From Pseudomonadota bacterium (GTDB taxonomy: Bacteria > Pseudomonadota > Gammaproteobacteria > Burkholderiales > Burkholderiaceae_C), in contig JAFEEF010000010.1 in NCBI GenBank assembly GCA_018241265.1, positions 1 through 64,000 on the forward strand: 64,000 nt of DNA. Reading direction: 5' to 3'. Of this stretch, positions 43,630-55,212 are shown piece by piece; the stretch's first letter is position 1, and each line of letters starts with the position of its first letter. A program made the translations under genes and the position numbers. A model generated the notes under the pieces. The model had not been told where the DNA came from. It did no database searches and was given only the letters and a program-made list of their open reading frames with translations.

Positions 43630-44139
43630 TCAGCCGTCAAGGAGCGACTGCTCGATCAGGCGCCGTGCCTTGTCCCAGTCGCGCCGGACCGTGCGGTCGG
43701 AGATGCCGAGGGCCGCCGCGATCTCGGCATCGTCGAGGCCGGCGAAGTAGCGCATCTCGACGACCTGCGCGAGGCGCGCGTCGAGCTGTTCGAGCCGATC
43801 GAGCGCCTGGTGCACGCGCAGCACGTCATCGGCCGCGGCAGGCGCCTGCACCGCGAGCGCATCGGTCCAGGTCACGACGCAGGCCTCGCCGCCGCGGCGC
43901 TGCGCCTGGCGGCGGCGCGCCATGTCGACCACCACCGAGCGCATCGTGCGGCTCGCATAGGCGAGCCACTGCTGTCGCTCGGCCGGTGCGCTGTCGGCCA
44001 TGCGCAGGTAGGCCTCGTGCACCAGCGCGCCGGTGTCGAGCAGCGTGTTGCGCCCGCCGTGACGCAGCCGCGCGCGTGCCAGGCGGCGCAGTTCGCGATA
44101 GAGATCGGCGCCGCCCAAGGGCGGCTCGGTGGAAGTCAC
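43630..44139 (-). CDS. ECF RNA polymerase sigma factor, TIGR02999-like
   Basis: A 169-residue sigma factor. Region 2 includes DLYRELRRLARARLRHGGRN and EAYLRMADSAP. Region 4 is a helix-turn-helix: EMRYFAGLDDAEIAAALGIS followed by DRTVRRDWDKARRLI. This matches the TIGR02999 branch, members of which lack a classical anti-sigma factor and often stand next to Ser/Thr kinases, as here. Regulation by kinase phosphorylation is therefore plausible. The start is uncertain between GTG 44139 and GTG 44175; neither has a strong ribosome site. Likely targets are the downstream kinase and secreted-protein genes. Confidence 0.88.
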   Translation of the reverse strand: MTSTEPPLGGADLYRELRRLARARLRHGGRNTLLDTGALVHEAYLRMADSAPAERQQWLAYASRTMRSVVVDMARRRQAQRRGGEACVVTWTDALAVQAPAAADDVLRVHQALDRLEQLDARLAQVVEMRYFAGLDDAEIAAALGISDRTVRRDWDKARRLIEQSLLDG

Positions 44140-44231
44140 CCTCGATCTATAGCTCGCGACGCAGGCCGCCGCCACCCCTAGAGACTCGGACTAGGGCACG
44201 TTCGCACCGGCTTCCGAAGTGTGAACAGGCC

Positions 44232-46541
44232 CTAGCGCGGCCCGATCGACTGCGCGTGCGCCACCGTCAGCGCCGTCATGTTGATGATGCGACGCACCGT
44301 CGCGCTCGGTGTCAGGATGTGCGCCGGCGCGTCGACGCCGAGCAGGATCGGGCCGACCGTGACGCCCTGGCCGCCGGTCATCTTCAGCACGTTGAAGAGG
44401 ATGTTGGCCGAGTCGAGGTTGGGCAGCACGAGCAGGTTGGCGCTGCCGCTCAGGGTCGAATCGGGCATCAGCTGGTTGCGCAGCACTTCGTCGAAGGCGA
44501 CGTCGCCGTGCATCTCGCCGTCCGCCGGCACGTCGGGATGGCGCGCGACGAAGAGGTCGCGTGCCGCCCGCATCTTCAGCGCCGATGGTCGCTTGCTGCT
44601 GCCGAAGCTCGAATGCGACAGGAACGCGACGCGCGGCGGCAGGCCGAAGTAGCGCATCGCGTCGACCGCCATGGACGCGATGTCGCACAGCGCCTGCGCA
44701 TCCGGGTCGTCGTTGACGTAGGCGTCGGTGATGAAGATCGCGTGCTTGGGCAGCATCAGCGCGTTCAGCGACGCGTAGGTGCGCGCCTGCGCGCGCAGCC
44801 CGATGACCGCGCGCACGTGGCCGAGGTGCGCTTCGAAGCGGCCGACCAGGCCGCACAGCATGCCGTCGGCGTCGCCGAGGTGGACCATCAGCGCGGCGAT
44901 CGTCGTGCTCGAGCGGCGCACCGTCGCCTTCGCCATCTCGGGTGTCACGCCTTCGCGGACGTTGAGGCGCAAGTAGGCCTCCCAGTACTGGCGGAAACGC
45001 GCATCGTCCTCCGGGTTGACGATCTCGACGTCGCGGCCGGGCACGAGGCGGAGGCCGGCGCGCTCGATGCGCGATGCGATCACCGCCGGCCGGCCGATCA
45101 GGATCGGCTCGACGATCTTTTCGTCGAGCGCGACCTGCACCGCGCGCAGCACGCGCTCGTCCTCGCCTTCGGCATAGGCGACGCGCTTGGGTGCGGCGCG
45201 CGCGGCGGCGAACACCGGGCGCATGAACAAGCCGGTGTGCGTGACGAAGCGCGTCAGCGATTCGCGGTAGGCGTCCATGTCGGCGATCGGCCGCGTCGCG
45301 ACGCCGGACGCTACGGCGGCCTTCGCGACGGCCGGCGCGATGCGCAGGATCAGGCGCGAGTCGAACGGCGTCGGGATGATGTAGTCGGGGCCGAAGCGCA
45401 GTTCGCAGCCCGAGTACGCCGAGGCCACCTCGGCGCTGATCTCGGCCTTCGCGAGCTCGGCGATCTCGCGCACGCAGGCGACCTTCATCGCCTCGGTGAT
45501 CGAGGTCGCGCCGCTGTCGAGCGCACCGCGGAAGATGTAGGGAAAGCACAGCACGTTGTTGACCTGGTTCGGATAGTCCGAACGGCCGGTCGCGACGATG
45601 CAGTCGGGGCGCACGCGCTTGGCGATCTCGGGGCGGATTTCCGGCTCGGGATTGGCCAGCGCGAGGATGATCGGCCGGTCGGCCATGGTCTCGACCATCT
45701 CCGGCGTCACCGCGCCGGCGGCGGAGCAGCCGAGCATCACGTCGGCCCCCTTCATCACGTCGGCCAGGGTGCGTGCCGCGGTCTTCTGGGCATAGCGCTG
45801 CTTGGAGGCGTCGAGCGCGTCCTCGCGGCGGTCGTGGATCACGCCCTTCGAGTCGCAGACATAGACGTTGCTGCGCTTGATGCCGAGCTCGAGCATCAGG
45901 TCGAGGCAGGCGATCGCCGCGGCGCCGGCGCCCGACACCGCGACCTTCACGTCGCCGATCCGCTTGCCGACGAGCTCCAGGCCGTTCAGCAGCGCTGCCG
46001 CCGAGATGATCGCGGTGCCGTGCTGGTCGTCGTGGAAGACCGGGATCTTCATGCGCTCGCGCAGCTTCTTCTCGATGTAGAAGCACTCGGGCGCCTTGAT
46101 GTCCTCGAGGTTCACGCCGCCGAGCGTCGGCTCGAGCGCGGCGATGATCTCGACCAGCTTGTCGGGGTCGCGCTCCGCGAGCTCGATGTCGAACACGTCG
46201 ATGCCGGCGAACTTCTGGAACAGGCAGCCCTTGCCTTCCATCACCGGCTTGCCGGCGAGCGGCCCGATGTCGCCGAGGCCGAGCACCGCGGTGCCGTTGG
46301 TGACGACGCCGACGAGGTTGGCGCGCGACGTGTAGTCGGCGGCCAGCGCCGGATCGGCTTCGATCGCGAGGCACGCATAGGCGACGCCGGGCGAATAGGC
46401 GAGCGACAGGTCGCGCTGGTTCGACAGCGGCTTGGTCGGCGCGACCGAGATCTTGCCGCGCGGCGCGGCGCGGTGGTAGTCGAGCGCGGCGTCGCGCAGC
46501 GCCTGCTCGGCGGGCGACAGGTCGGTCGGCTGGTGCTTCAT
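44232..46541 (-). CDS. maeB: NADP-dependent malic enzyme with phosphotransacetylase-like domain
   Basis: A 769-residue enzyme that decarboxylates malate to pyruvate, producing NADPH. The malic N-domain and NAD-binding domain occupy residues 1-430 ([54 protein letters not shown]). A C-terminal phosphate-acetyltransferase-like domain (about 435-769) is the mark of the large MaeB type and usually serves as an allosteric acetyl-CoA-sensing module rather than as an enzyme. Length is typical. The ATG at 46541 was chosen over 46598 because [20 protein letters not shown] is a usual N-terminus. No operon partner is seen. Confidence 0.95.
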   Translation of the reverse strand: MKHQPTDLSPAEQALRDAALDYHRAAPRGKISVAPTKPLSNQRDLSLAYSPGVAYACLAIEADPALAADYTSRANLVGVVTNGTAVLGLGDIGPLAGKPVMEGKGCLFQKFAGIDVFDIELAERDPDKLVEIIAALEPTLGGVNLEDIKAPECFYIEKKLRERMKIPVFHDDQHGTAIISAAALLNGLELVGKRIGDVKVAVSGAGAAAIACLDLMLELGIKRSNVYVCDSKGVIHDRREDALDASKQRYAQKTAARTLADVMKGADVMLGCSAAGAVTPEMVETMADRPIILALANPEPEIRPEIAKRVRPDCIVATGRSDYPNQVNNVLCFPYIFRGALDSGATSITEAMKVACVREIAELAKAEISAEVASAYSGCELRFGPDYIIPTPFDSRLILRIAPAVAKAAVASGVATRPIADMDAYRESLTRFVTHTGLFMRPVFAAARAAPKRVAYAEGEDERVLRAVQVALDEKIVEPILIGRPAVIASRIERAGLRLVPGRDVEIVNPEDDARFRQYWEAYLRLNVREGVTPEMAKATVRRSSTTIAALMVHLGDADGMLCGLVGRFEAHLGHVRAVIGLRAQARTYASLNALMLPKHAIFITDAYVNDDPDAQALCDIASMAVDAMRYFGLPPRVAFLSHSSFGSSKRPSALKMRAARDLFVARHPDVPADGEMHGDVAFDEVLRNQLMPDSTLSGSANLLVLPNLDSANILFNVLKMTGGQGVTVGPILLGVDAPAHILTPSATVRRIINMTALTVAHAQSIGPR

Positions 46542-46744
46542 GGCGCGGCTCCGCGAGAATGGGCCGGCCATGGTGCGCCACGCTCGGCGGCCTGGCAAAT
46601 CGGAAGGCGGTCGCCCGGCTGCGGCCGGGGACTATGCGGGCCGCGTCAGAAGCTGTGAGCGAATCGCCCGGCTCGATAGGCTGAGCAGCTTCCGAGCGAG
46701 TCGCCTGCGCTGCGCAATTTCATAGGCGACTTCGCTTCGGCGAC

Positions 46745-48016
46745 TCAGGCGGCGATCGCCAGCTCGCCGAGGTCCGGGAAGTAGTTGAGCCGGCGGCGCG
46801 GCGCGAGGTAGTCGTAGACCTCGCGCGGCAGTGCGCGCGGCTTCAGGCTGCGGCGGATGCCGAGGCCGGGCGCCTGCTCCAGATCGGTGTGCAGCGCCTC
46901 GGCTGCATCGACGCGGCGATCGTAGACCAGCACGCGCGGCTTCAGCGGGCGCAGCGGGTTGACGCTCTCGACGATGCCGAGGCGATCGTCGGTGAGCTGC
47001 ACGATCGAGCCGGGCGGATAGACGCCCATCATCTTGATGAAGGTCTCGAGCACCAGCGGATCGAACAGATGCCGGCCATGCGCGAACAGCGTCGCCATCG
47101 CCTCGTGCGGCGTGATCGCGCGCGACAGGCGGTCGGGGTTGCAGAGGTTGTCGTAGCGGTTCGCGAGTGCGACGACCTGCGCCAGCGGCGTGATGCGCTC
47201 GTCGCGCAGCGCGCGCGGGAAGCCGCTGCCGTCGTTCATCTCGTGATGCTGCGCGACGATCAAGGTCGCGCCGTTCGACAACCCCATGCGGCGCGCGCGC
47301 GCCACGCCCATCGCGACGTGCGACTCGTAGAGCTGGCGGTCGGCGCGGTTCGTCGTCTCTTCGGTCTGGTGCGCATGGCTCGGCAGGTCGATCTTGCCGA
47401 TGTCGTGCAGCAAGGCGCCGAGGCCGAGGTCGGCCATGTCGCTCGCGCTGAACTGCAGCCGGCGTGCGAGCAGCAAAGTCAGCACGGTGACGTTGATCGG
47501 GTGGGCCGCCACCTGATCGCCGGCGTCCTCGGTGAGCAGGCGGATGCAGATCTCGTCGGACGTCAGCATCTTCGAAGTCAGCGCCGCGGCCAGCCGGGTC
47601 GCTTCCCCGGCCGCCTCGCGCGGCGCCTCGATCGCCTGGTCGTACACCGACTGGAACGAGCGGGCGGCCTCGCCGAACTGGCGGTCGCACAAGGCGAGCC
47701 GCTGGCGCTGCTCGGCGAGTGCGGCGCGGCGGATGCCCGCCTCGCTCTCATCGGGCAAGGGTGACGACCCGGCCGGCCCGGCCGAAGGCACGACTTCGTC
47801 CGCATCGCCGAGCACCGGCTCGGGCTCGCTCAGCTCGGGGCTCCAGCGCAAGCGCTGGATTCCGAGCGCGCGCAGCCGGTCGATCTGCTCCATCGACGAA
47901 ATCGCGAAACTGGACAGCGGAAAAGGATGCGACAGCCAGCCGCCGTCGAGATGGACGAACATGCCGACGCGGAGTGCGGCGATGTCGATGGTTTCCTGGC
48001 CGGTGGCGGGTGTCAT
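46745..48016 (-). CDS. HD-GYP-type cyclic di-GMP phosphodiesterase with DUF3391 N-domain
   Basis: A 423-residue protein. Residues about 8-100 form a DUF3391 domain (DIAALRVGMFVHLDGGWLSH). The HD domain has LLHDIGKIDLP and the later HHEMNDGSGFP, so the signature reads GFP rather than GYP, a conservative change. Metal ligands (His-Asp pair and the His-His of QHHEMND) are present. HD-GYP enzymes hydrolyse c-di-GMP to GMP. The C-terminal extension after residue 340 (VQLTDDRLGIVESVNPLRPL) is usual for this group. Active status is likely but the Tyr-to-Phe change could matter. It is a single-gene unit divergent from a hybrid kinase gene. Confidence 0.9.
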   Translation of the reverse strand: MTPATGQETIDIAALRVGMFVHLDGGWLSHPFPLSSFAISSMEQIDRLRALGIQRLRWSPELSEPEPVLGDADEVVPSAGPAGSSPLPDESEAGIRRAALAEQRQRLALCDRQFGEAARSFQSVYDQAIEAPREAAGEATRLAAALTSKMLTSDEICIRLLTEDAGDQVAAHPINVTVLTLLLARRLQFSASDMADLGLGALLHDIGKIDLPSHAHQTEETTNRADRQLYESHVAMGVARARRMGLSNGATLIVAQHHEMNDGSGFPRALRDERITPLAQVVALANRYDNLCNPDRLSRAITPHEAMATLFAHGRHLFDPLVLETFIKMMGVYPPGSIVQLTDDRLGIVESVNPLRPLKPRVLVYDRRVDAAEALHTDLEQAPGLGIRRSLKPRALPREVYDYLAPRRRLNYFPDLGELAIAA

Positions 48017-48333
48017 GACCGAAGCGGTGCGGCGCGTAGATCGTCAACGAAGGTACGTCGCGTCTTCGGCGCGATCCGGCCCGGACTTGAGGACGTCCGC
48101 GCGACGCGCCGGCCAGACCCCGAAGCGGGCGGCCCGCGCCTGGGGGGTGATGCGGGCACCGGGCGCGACGGTTCACTCATAATCGACCGCCTCTTGCAAC
48201 AGATTGTTTCTTCCTCCGCGCTGCGACCCGCACCCTGCCGACTGATGGCAAGCTTGCGGGTTTGCGCCGCGCCGCCGACCGGCGGGCGGGATCGGCAGAC
48301 GTCTAGGCGCAGGGTCCCACCGCCAGCGGTCTC
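48017..48333. other. Divergent intergenic region between HD-GYP and hybrid kinase genes
   Basis: These 317 bases hold no gene that I can support. They must contain the promoters for both divergent genes. A CATAAT element near 48177 could be a -10 box for the rightward gene, but no matching -35 is convincing. Confidence 0.35.
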
Positions 48334-50367
<2,034 letters not shown>

Positions 50368-50436
50368 CGGGCGCGCGCCGGCGGGACGACGCCGGCCGTG
50401 CGCCGACCCCGGTCGGAGCCGGCGCGTCGGCCTGCG

Positions 50437-52080
50437 TTATCGCGACGTGTCGCCGTTCTGGCGCAGCGCCTCGCGGCCGGCCTGCAGCCGTTCGCGCGCC
50501 GACTTGCCTTGCGCCGCGGGATGCGACGCCGGACGGCCTTCGGCCTCCGGTCTTTCCGGCCGGGTACCGGGTGCCGGTGCGGGATGCGCGCCTGGTGCCG
50601 GCGCCGGATGGGCCGCCGGCGGCGCGGGATGCGCGGGCGCAGCGGTCACTGCCGCCGGTGCCGGCGCCGGGTGCGCCGCCGGGGCTGGCGGTTTCGTGGC
50701 GGCAGCCGCGGGCGCCGGTGCGGGCGGATGCGCCGCAGCCGTTGCCGCCGGAGGATGTGCCGCCGGAGCCGGCATGGGCTTGACGGGCGGCTGCGCTGCC
50801 GGCGCGGCGGGCTTGGCGGCGGGCGCGGGCGGCTTCGGAGCCGCCGGTGCGGGTGCGGGCGGATGCGCCGCGGCGGTCGCCACCGGCGGCTTCGCCGGCG
50901 GAACCACGGCCGGCTTGGCCGGAGCCACGACCGGCTTGGGCGGCACGACGGCCGGTGCAGGCGCCGGAACGGCGGCCGGCGCGGCCGCAGGCGCCGCAGC
51001 GACGCGCACCGGCTGCGGCGGCGGCAGGGCCGCGGCCGGCTTGCCCGGCACGAACGCGGCGATCGGCTTGGTGCTGACCGGCGTCGGCGCGGTCGCCTTC
51101 ACGACCGGCGCCTGCGCAGCGGCGACGCTGGCCTGAGCCGGCACGGTCGACTGGAAGGCCTTGCCGTTGGCGGTCGAGTTCGGCGGTGCCACCACCGTCA
51201 CGTTGTTGGTGACGTTCGTGACGTTGTTGGTCACGTTGTTCGTGGTGGTGTTGTTGACGGTGTTGTTGTTGATCGTCGTGACGCGCATGCCGGGCGCCCG
51301 CACCGGCGGTGCGCTGATGACGACCGCAGGCGGCGTGCCGATCGGCGCCGGCACGATGATCCCCGGGCGCGAGCCGGGCGGCGGCGGGATGAAGACGCCT
51401 GCCGGGCCATCCGGCGGCGGACCCGCGATGACGCCCGGCAGGATCGCCGCGAGCGCAAGGCGCAGCGTCGGCGCCGGCGGCACGAACACCGCCTCCGGGG
51501 CGGCCCAGTGGCCGCCGACATAGATCACCTCGCCGCCGCGGTTCTCGTAGTACGGCTGGACCCAGTGATAGCGCGGCCGCGGCGGCGCGGCCCAGCGGCC
51601 CGCAGCCCAGACCCAGCGGCCCTGCCAGGCCCAGTAGCCGCCGATCCAGGTCGCGTCGGCATAAGGCCGCGGCGGCGGCGACTCGACCAGCATCGGCGGC
51701 GGCGCCCAGCGCACCGCGATCGGCGGCGGTTCGGAGATGGGCGGATCGATGTAGACGCTGACCGCCGGCTGCGGCTCGGCCACCGGTTCATAGACCGGCT
51801 CGGGCGCGGGCGGCGAATACACCGGCGGTTGGGCGTAGGTCGGCGGTGGCTGGTAGGCAGGCGCTTGCGCGACACGGGCAGGCGCCGGTGCGGGTGCCGG
51901 CGCCACGGCGGGGGCCGGCGCGGGCGCGGGCGGAACCGGCGCGGCCGCGGTGGTGTCGACCGGCGCGGAGGCGGCCGACGCGTCCGGCGGTGGCGCAGGG
52001 GGAGCCGACGGGCCGCAGGCTGCGAGCAACGCTGCCAGCGCGACGCCGATCGGGGTGAGCTTGTAGAGGGTCTTCGACAT
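50437..52080 (-). CDS. WXXGXW-motif lipoprotein with long Pro/Ala-rich region
   Basis: A 547-residue protein with a lipoprotein signal (GVALAALLAACG, lipid anchor on Cys-22). Residues about 145-215 contain the WIGGYWAWQGRW and YVGGHWAAPEAVF motifs of YXWGXW/WXXGXW proteins. Next comes an unusual Asn/Thr/Val stretch (NNVTNNVTNVTNNVT), and then about 250 residues of Pro-Ala-rich sequence (AHPPAPAPAAPKPPAPAAK and similar). The last 40 residues are charged. The Pro-Ala region probably spans the periplasm or cell wall like a stalk. Function unknown. The Asn/Thr part is encoded by an AT-richer stretch at 51190-51280 within a very GC-rich gene. Confidence 0.8.
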   Translation of the reverse strand: MSKTLYKLTPIGVALAALLAACGPSAPPAPPPDASAASAPVDTTAAAPVPPAPAPAPAVAPAPAPAPARVAQAPAYQPPPTYAQPPVYSPPAPEPVYEPVAEPQPAVSVYIDPPISEPPPIAVRWAPPPMLVESPPPRPYADATWIGGYWAWQGRWVWAAGRWAAPPRPRYHWVQPYYENRGGEVIYVGGHWAAPEAVFVPPAPTLRLALAAILPGVIAGPPPDGPAGVFIPPPPGSRPGIIVPAPIGTPPAVVISAPPVRAPGMRVTTINNNTVNNTTTNNVTNNVTNVTNNVTVVAPPNSTANGKAFQSTVPAQASVAAAQAPVVKATAPTPVSTKPIAAFVPGKPAAALPPPQPVRVAAAPAAAPAAVPAPAPAVVPPKPVVAPAKPAVVPPAKPPVATAAAHPPAPAPAAPKPPAPAAKPAAPAAQPPVKPMPAPAAHPPAATAAAHPPAPAPAAAATKPPAPAAHPAPAPAAVTAAPAHPAPPAAHPAPAPGAHPAPAPGTRPERPEAEGRPASHPAAQGKSARERLQAGREALRQNGDTSR

Positions 52081-52308
52081 GGGGGATCTCCCTGCGGTTG
52101 AGCGCGCCCTTCGCGCTGCTTCGAGATGGGCCTGGGCGCTGCCTCGCTACAACGTGCAGTGTCTGAGGGTGGCCGACCGTGCTCCGTAAAGATTTGTCGG
52201 ACGGCGGCCAACGGTCGTGCGGATGGAGCTTGCACCGGTTGGCGCATTCTCCAGCCGATCGACATGCAAGAGGCGTGTAGGCACGTGTCTTCGGGCGTAG
52301 GCGCAAAC

Positions 52309-52698
52309 CTACAGCAGCATCACGGCGGGCAGCGGCTGCAAGCGTGCCGCGTGCGTCAGCATCGGTTCGTCATCGGACCCGGCATCGTCGGCCGCATCGG
52401 CCGCATCGTCGAGGGCATCCGACGCATCGTCCAGGTCGGAGCGTGCATCGGCGATGTCCGGCGTGTCGTCGGGCAGGGCGTCGAGCCGGTCGTGCAGCGC
52501 ATCGACCGCATCCTGCGCATCGGCGATCGCATCCTGCGCCTGCTGCAACTGATCGCGCAGCCGCGCGCTGGTGCGCGCCAACCGCTGCACATCGTGCGCC
52601 AGCATCGCGTTCTCGCCGCGCAGGCGCTCGACCTCGGCATCGCCGCAGCCGGCCAGCGCGAGCGCCGCCAGCAGCGGCGCGAAGAGCGAAGACTTCAT
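52309..52698 (-). CDS. Small coiled-coil lipoprotein
   Basis: A 129-residue protein with a lipobox (LLAALALAGCGD, Cys-18). The mature part begins with a helix of heptad character (VERLRGENAMLAHDVQRLAR and following) and continues into an Asp/Ala repeat zone (DLDDASDALDDAADAADDAG) that is strongly acidic. No family recognised. The 228 bases between it and the WXXGXW gene show no further gene. Confidence 0.72.
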   Translation of the reverse strand: MKSSLFAPLLAALALAGCGDAEVERLRGENAMLAHDVQRLARTSARLRDQLQQAQDAIADAQDAVDALHDRLDALPDDTPDIADARSDLDDASDALDDAADAADDAGSDDEPMLTHAARLQPLPAVMLL

Positions 52699-52734
52699 GG
52701 CATGGATTGTCGTGCAGCGCCGCAGCGCGGCGGG

Positions 52735-53238
52735 TTACGGCATGTCGGTGTTTGCCGCCCGCAACGCTGCGCGGCGCGCGAGGCTCTGCGGCGACCAGAC
52801 TTCCGACGCGCGGTAGTACTCGGCATACGACGGCGCATCGGGCGGCAGCACGACCCACGGCTGCTTCGACGCGGTGTAGATGTGCACGTCCGGCGGCAGG
52901 CGGTCCGGCTCGTCGAGCGTGCCGACGCGCACGAAGCGCACCGCATGGCCGCTGCCCGAATAGTGGCTCCACACCGCGATGCGGCAGTTCGGGCAGCGCA
53001 TGATCTGCTGCCCGCGGCCGCTCGACGACGGCGTGTCGACGGTCTCCGTCTCGCCCTGCAGCCGCAGGACACGATCGGACTCGATCAGCGCATTGAGCGC
53101 GAAAGCCGTGCCGGTCTCACGCTGGCACCAGCGGCAGTGGCAGCAGTGCACGACGAGCGGCGCGTCCAGCATGCGGTAGCGCACGCGACCGCAAGTGCAG
53201 CCGCCCTCCAGCGGTCGGGCTCGTACGGTGGCGCGCAT
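52735..53238 (-). CDS. GFA/CENP-V family zinc protein
   Basis: A 167-residue protein of the glutathione-dependent formaldehyde-activating (GFA) family. Zinc ligands are visible as GGCTCGRVRY, CCHCRWCQRETG and MRCPNCRIAVWS. The fold binds two zinc ions. Most members have no proven substrate; only some act on glutathione adducts. The start at 53238 places the first Cys motif near residue 14 as usual. The gene stands between a lipoprotein and a small Ala/Lys-rich protein on the same strand. Confidence 0.88.
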   Translation of the reverse strand: MRATVRARPLEGGCTCGRVRYRMLDAPLVVHCCHCRWCQRETGTAFALNALIESDRVLRLQGETETVDTPSSSGRGQQIMRCPNCRIAVWSHYSGSGHAVRFVRVGTLDEPDRLPPDVHIYTASKQPWVVLPPDAPSYAEYYRASEVWSPQSLARRAALRAANTDMP

Positions 53239-53268
53239 GCGACTCGGCCGCGCACCGGGCGGCGGCGA

Positions 53269-53562
53269 TCAGTTCGCCTGCGACGCCGGCGTCATCGCCT
53301 TCTTGACCTTGTGCGCACCCTTCTTGACCGCCGCGCCGGTCTTCTCGGCGCCGTTCTCGACCGCGCTGGCCGCCTTGTGCGCGCCGCTGCTCACGGCCGA
53401 CGCCGTGGCATGCGCGTTGTGCTTGACCGCCTTCTTGGTCTCCTTCCACGTCTCGCTCGTGCTCGCGGACGATGCTGCGGCGTCGGCAGCCATGACCGGC
53501 AGGCTGGTCGCGCCGGCGGCCGCGACGACGAGGCCGAGCAGGGCAAGGTTCAGACGCTTCAT
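53269..53562 (-). CDS. Small exported Ala/Lys-rich protein
   Basis: A 97-residue protein with a signal peptide (LALLGLVVAAAGATSLPVMA). The mature part is a low-complexity amphipathic helix with repeats such as ETKKAVKHNAHATAS, GAHKAASAVENGAEK and GAHKVKKAM. The sequence resembles histone-like or desiccation-related low-complexity helices, but no firm family is assigned. An AAGGAG ribosome site precedes the ATG at 53562; a longer frame to 53625 has no support. Likely periplasmic. Confidence 0.72.
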   Translation of the reverse strand: MKRLNLALLGLVVAAAGATSLPVMAADAAASSASTSETWKETKKAVKHNAHATASAVSSGAHKAASAVENGAEKTGAAVKKGAHKVKKAMTPASQAN

Positions 53563-53767
53563 CAGGGACTCCTTGTGGTATTCGAACGTTGGGGGGAGCG
53601 GAATGATAGCCGGCATGGCGCCCAAGACCCTGCAAGGCCCATCCTAGGGGGTGTAGGGCGCGATCGAGTTGCCTATAACTCGCCGCGAGGCCGCGCGAAT
53701 CGCCGTGCGGCGGGCTGCCCGAGAACAGGCTGGACACAGCGCCGCGGCGGGCACCATCTCACGACGG

Positions 53768-54832
53768 ATGGCCGACATGCCGCAGCTGCGAGGGATCAGC
53801 GTTGTGGTCGACGATGCAGGCGCCGTGCCTGACGGCGGCGCGAACCTGAGCGCGTTCGATCTGATCGGCGAGTCCCCCGCGTTCCTCACGGCGACGCGCC
53901 TGCTGCAGCGACTGTCCGGCTGCAATGTCGCGGTGCTGTTGCGCGGCGAGACCGGTACCGGCAAGGAGCTCGCGGCCCGCGCGATCCACTACCTCGGCGC
54001 GCGGCGCGACCAGCCGTTCATCCCGGTCAACTGCGGCGCGATCCCCGACATGCTGGTCGAGAGCGAGCTGTTCGGCCATATGCGCGGCGCGTTCACCGAT
54101 GCGCGGGAAGCGCAGGTCGGCCTCGTCGCGCAAGCCGACGGCGGCACGCTGTTCCTCGACGAGGTCGACTCGCTGACCCACAAGGCGCAGATCGCGCTCC
54201 TGCGCTTCCTGCAGGACGGCACCTTTCGTCCGCTCGGCGCCAAAGGCCATGCGCATTCGACCGCCCGCGTCATCGCGGCGACCAACGCCGACCTCGAGCA
54301 GCTCGTGCAGCAAGGGGCCTTCCGCAGCGACCTGTTCTTCCGCCTCGCGATCGTGCCGGTGCACCTGCCGCCGCTGCGCGAGCGCGCGGGCGATGTGGCG
54401 CTGCTCGCGACGAGCTTTCTGCGCGGCCTGGCCGAACAGCAGGGCGGCGGCCCGGCGCGCATCGATCCGGAGACGCTGTGGCGCATGGAGCGCTACCCAT
54501 GGCCGGGCAACGTGCGCGAGCTGGCCAACGTGATGCAGCGAGCCTTCTTGCTGGCCGATGGGGACTGCATTCGGCTGGCGCCCGATGCACTCGGCGACGA
54601 CGACCATGCGTCCGGCGGCGGTGCCGGCCGCGATCCGATGGCTGCCTCGTTCCATGCGGCGCGCGCTCAGGCGCTGGCCGACTTCGAGCGGCGTTTCGTC
54701 TGCCGCGCGTTGGCCGAGAGCGCCGGCAACGTCTCGCTGGCCGCGCGCCGGTCGGGCAAGGAACGGCGCAGCTTCGGCCGGTTGATCAAGAAGCATGGCA
54801 TCGATCGGGCCGAATACGGAACGGCGGGCTGA
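53768..54832 (+). CDS. Sigma-54-type AAA+ transcription activator without sensory domain
   Basis: An approximately 354-residue activator. After a short N-terminal segment, the AAA+ domain (about 28-265) has Walker A GETGTGKE, Walker B GGTLFLDEVDS, and an L1 loop reading GAFTDA where the canonical sigma-54 contact is GAFTGA. A Fis-type helix-turn-helix ends the chain (CRALAESAGNVSLAARRSGK). There is no receiver, GAF or PAS domain, so activity is probably not gated by a built-in sensor. The ATG at 53768 is chosen; a TTG at 53669 in frame is less likely. Whether the Gly-to-Asp change leaves sigma-54 activation intact is not known from sequence. Confidence 0.87.
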   Translation: MADMPQLRGISVVVDDAGAVPDGGANLSAFDLIGESPAFLTATRLLQRLSGCNVAVLLRGETGTGKELAARAIHYLGARRDQPFIPVNCGAIPDMLVESELFGHMRGAFTDAREAQVGLVAQADGGTLFLDEVDSLTHKAQIALLRFLQDGTFRPLGAKGHAHSTARVIAATNADLEQLVQQGAFRSDLFFRLAIVPVHLPPLRERAGDVALLATSFLRGLAEQQGGGPARIDPETLWRMERYPWPGNVRELANVMQRAFLLADGDCIRLAPDALGDDDHASGGGAGRDPMAASFHAARAQALADFERRFVCRALAESAGNVSLAARRSGKERRSFGRLIKKHGIDRAEYGTAG

Positions 54833-54853
54833 CGGCGGTGTCGCCGCGATCGT

Positions 54854-55174
54854 TCAACCCGGCGTCGCCAGCTTCAACCCGATGATGCCCGCGACGATCA
54901 AGCCGAGGCTGACGAGGCGCCCCGGATCGGCCGACTCGCCGAACAGGATGATGCCGAAGATCGCCGTGCCGACCGCGCCGACGCCGACCCAGATCGCATA
55001 CGACGTGCCGACCGGCAGCGAGCGCATCGCGACACCGAGCAGCGCGACGCTGGCCACCATCGCGCCGATCGTGAACACGCTCGGCCACAAGCGCGTATAG
55101 CCCTCGGTGTACTTGAGCCCGATGGCCCAGGCGATCTCGAGCAATCCGGCGACGATCAGCAGCAACCAGGCCAT
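54854..55174 (-). CDS. Small multidrug resistance (SMR) family exporter, SugE/Gdx-like
   Basis: A 106-residue inner-membrane protein with four helices. The start [20 protein letters not shown] has the essential Glu-14 of SMR transporters. [20 protein letters not shown] and [16 protein letters not shown] match the SugE/Gdx subgroup, which exports guanidinium ions and some quaternary ammonium compounds. Functional transporters are dual-topology dimers. The ATG at 55174 is used because it places the Glu correctly; an ATG at 55192 adds six residues. I looked for a guanidine riboswitch upstream and did not see one. Confidence 0.9.
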   Translation of the reverse strand: MAWLLLIVAGLLEIAWAIGLKYTEGYTRLWPSVFTIGAMVASVALLGVAMRSLPVGTSYAIWVGVGAVGTAIFGIILFGESADPGRLVSLGLIVAGIIGLKLATPG

Positions 55175-55212
55175 GTCAGTCCGTGGAGTCATGTGCCGGT
55201 GAATTCTGGCAG

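Noticed and set aside
51160-51300. Possible CRISPR-like or tandem-repeat array
   Set aside because: The repeats are short, in frame and encode Asn/Thr/Val within a lipoprotein gene; no spacer structure is present.
53600-53767. -24/-12 promoter for the sigma-54-type activator
   Set aside because: A GG...GC pair was found near 53616, but the spacing is too long for the sigma-54 consensus.
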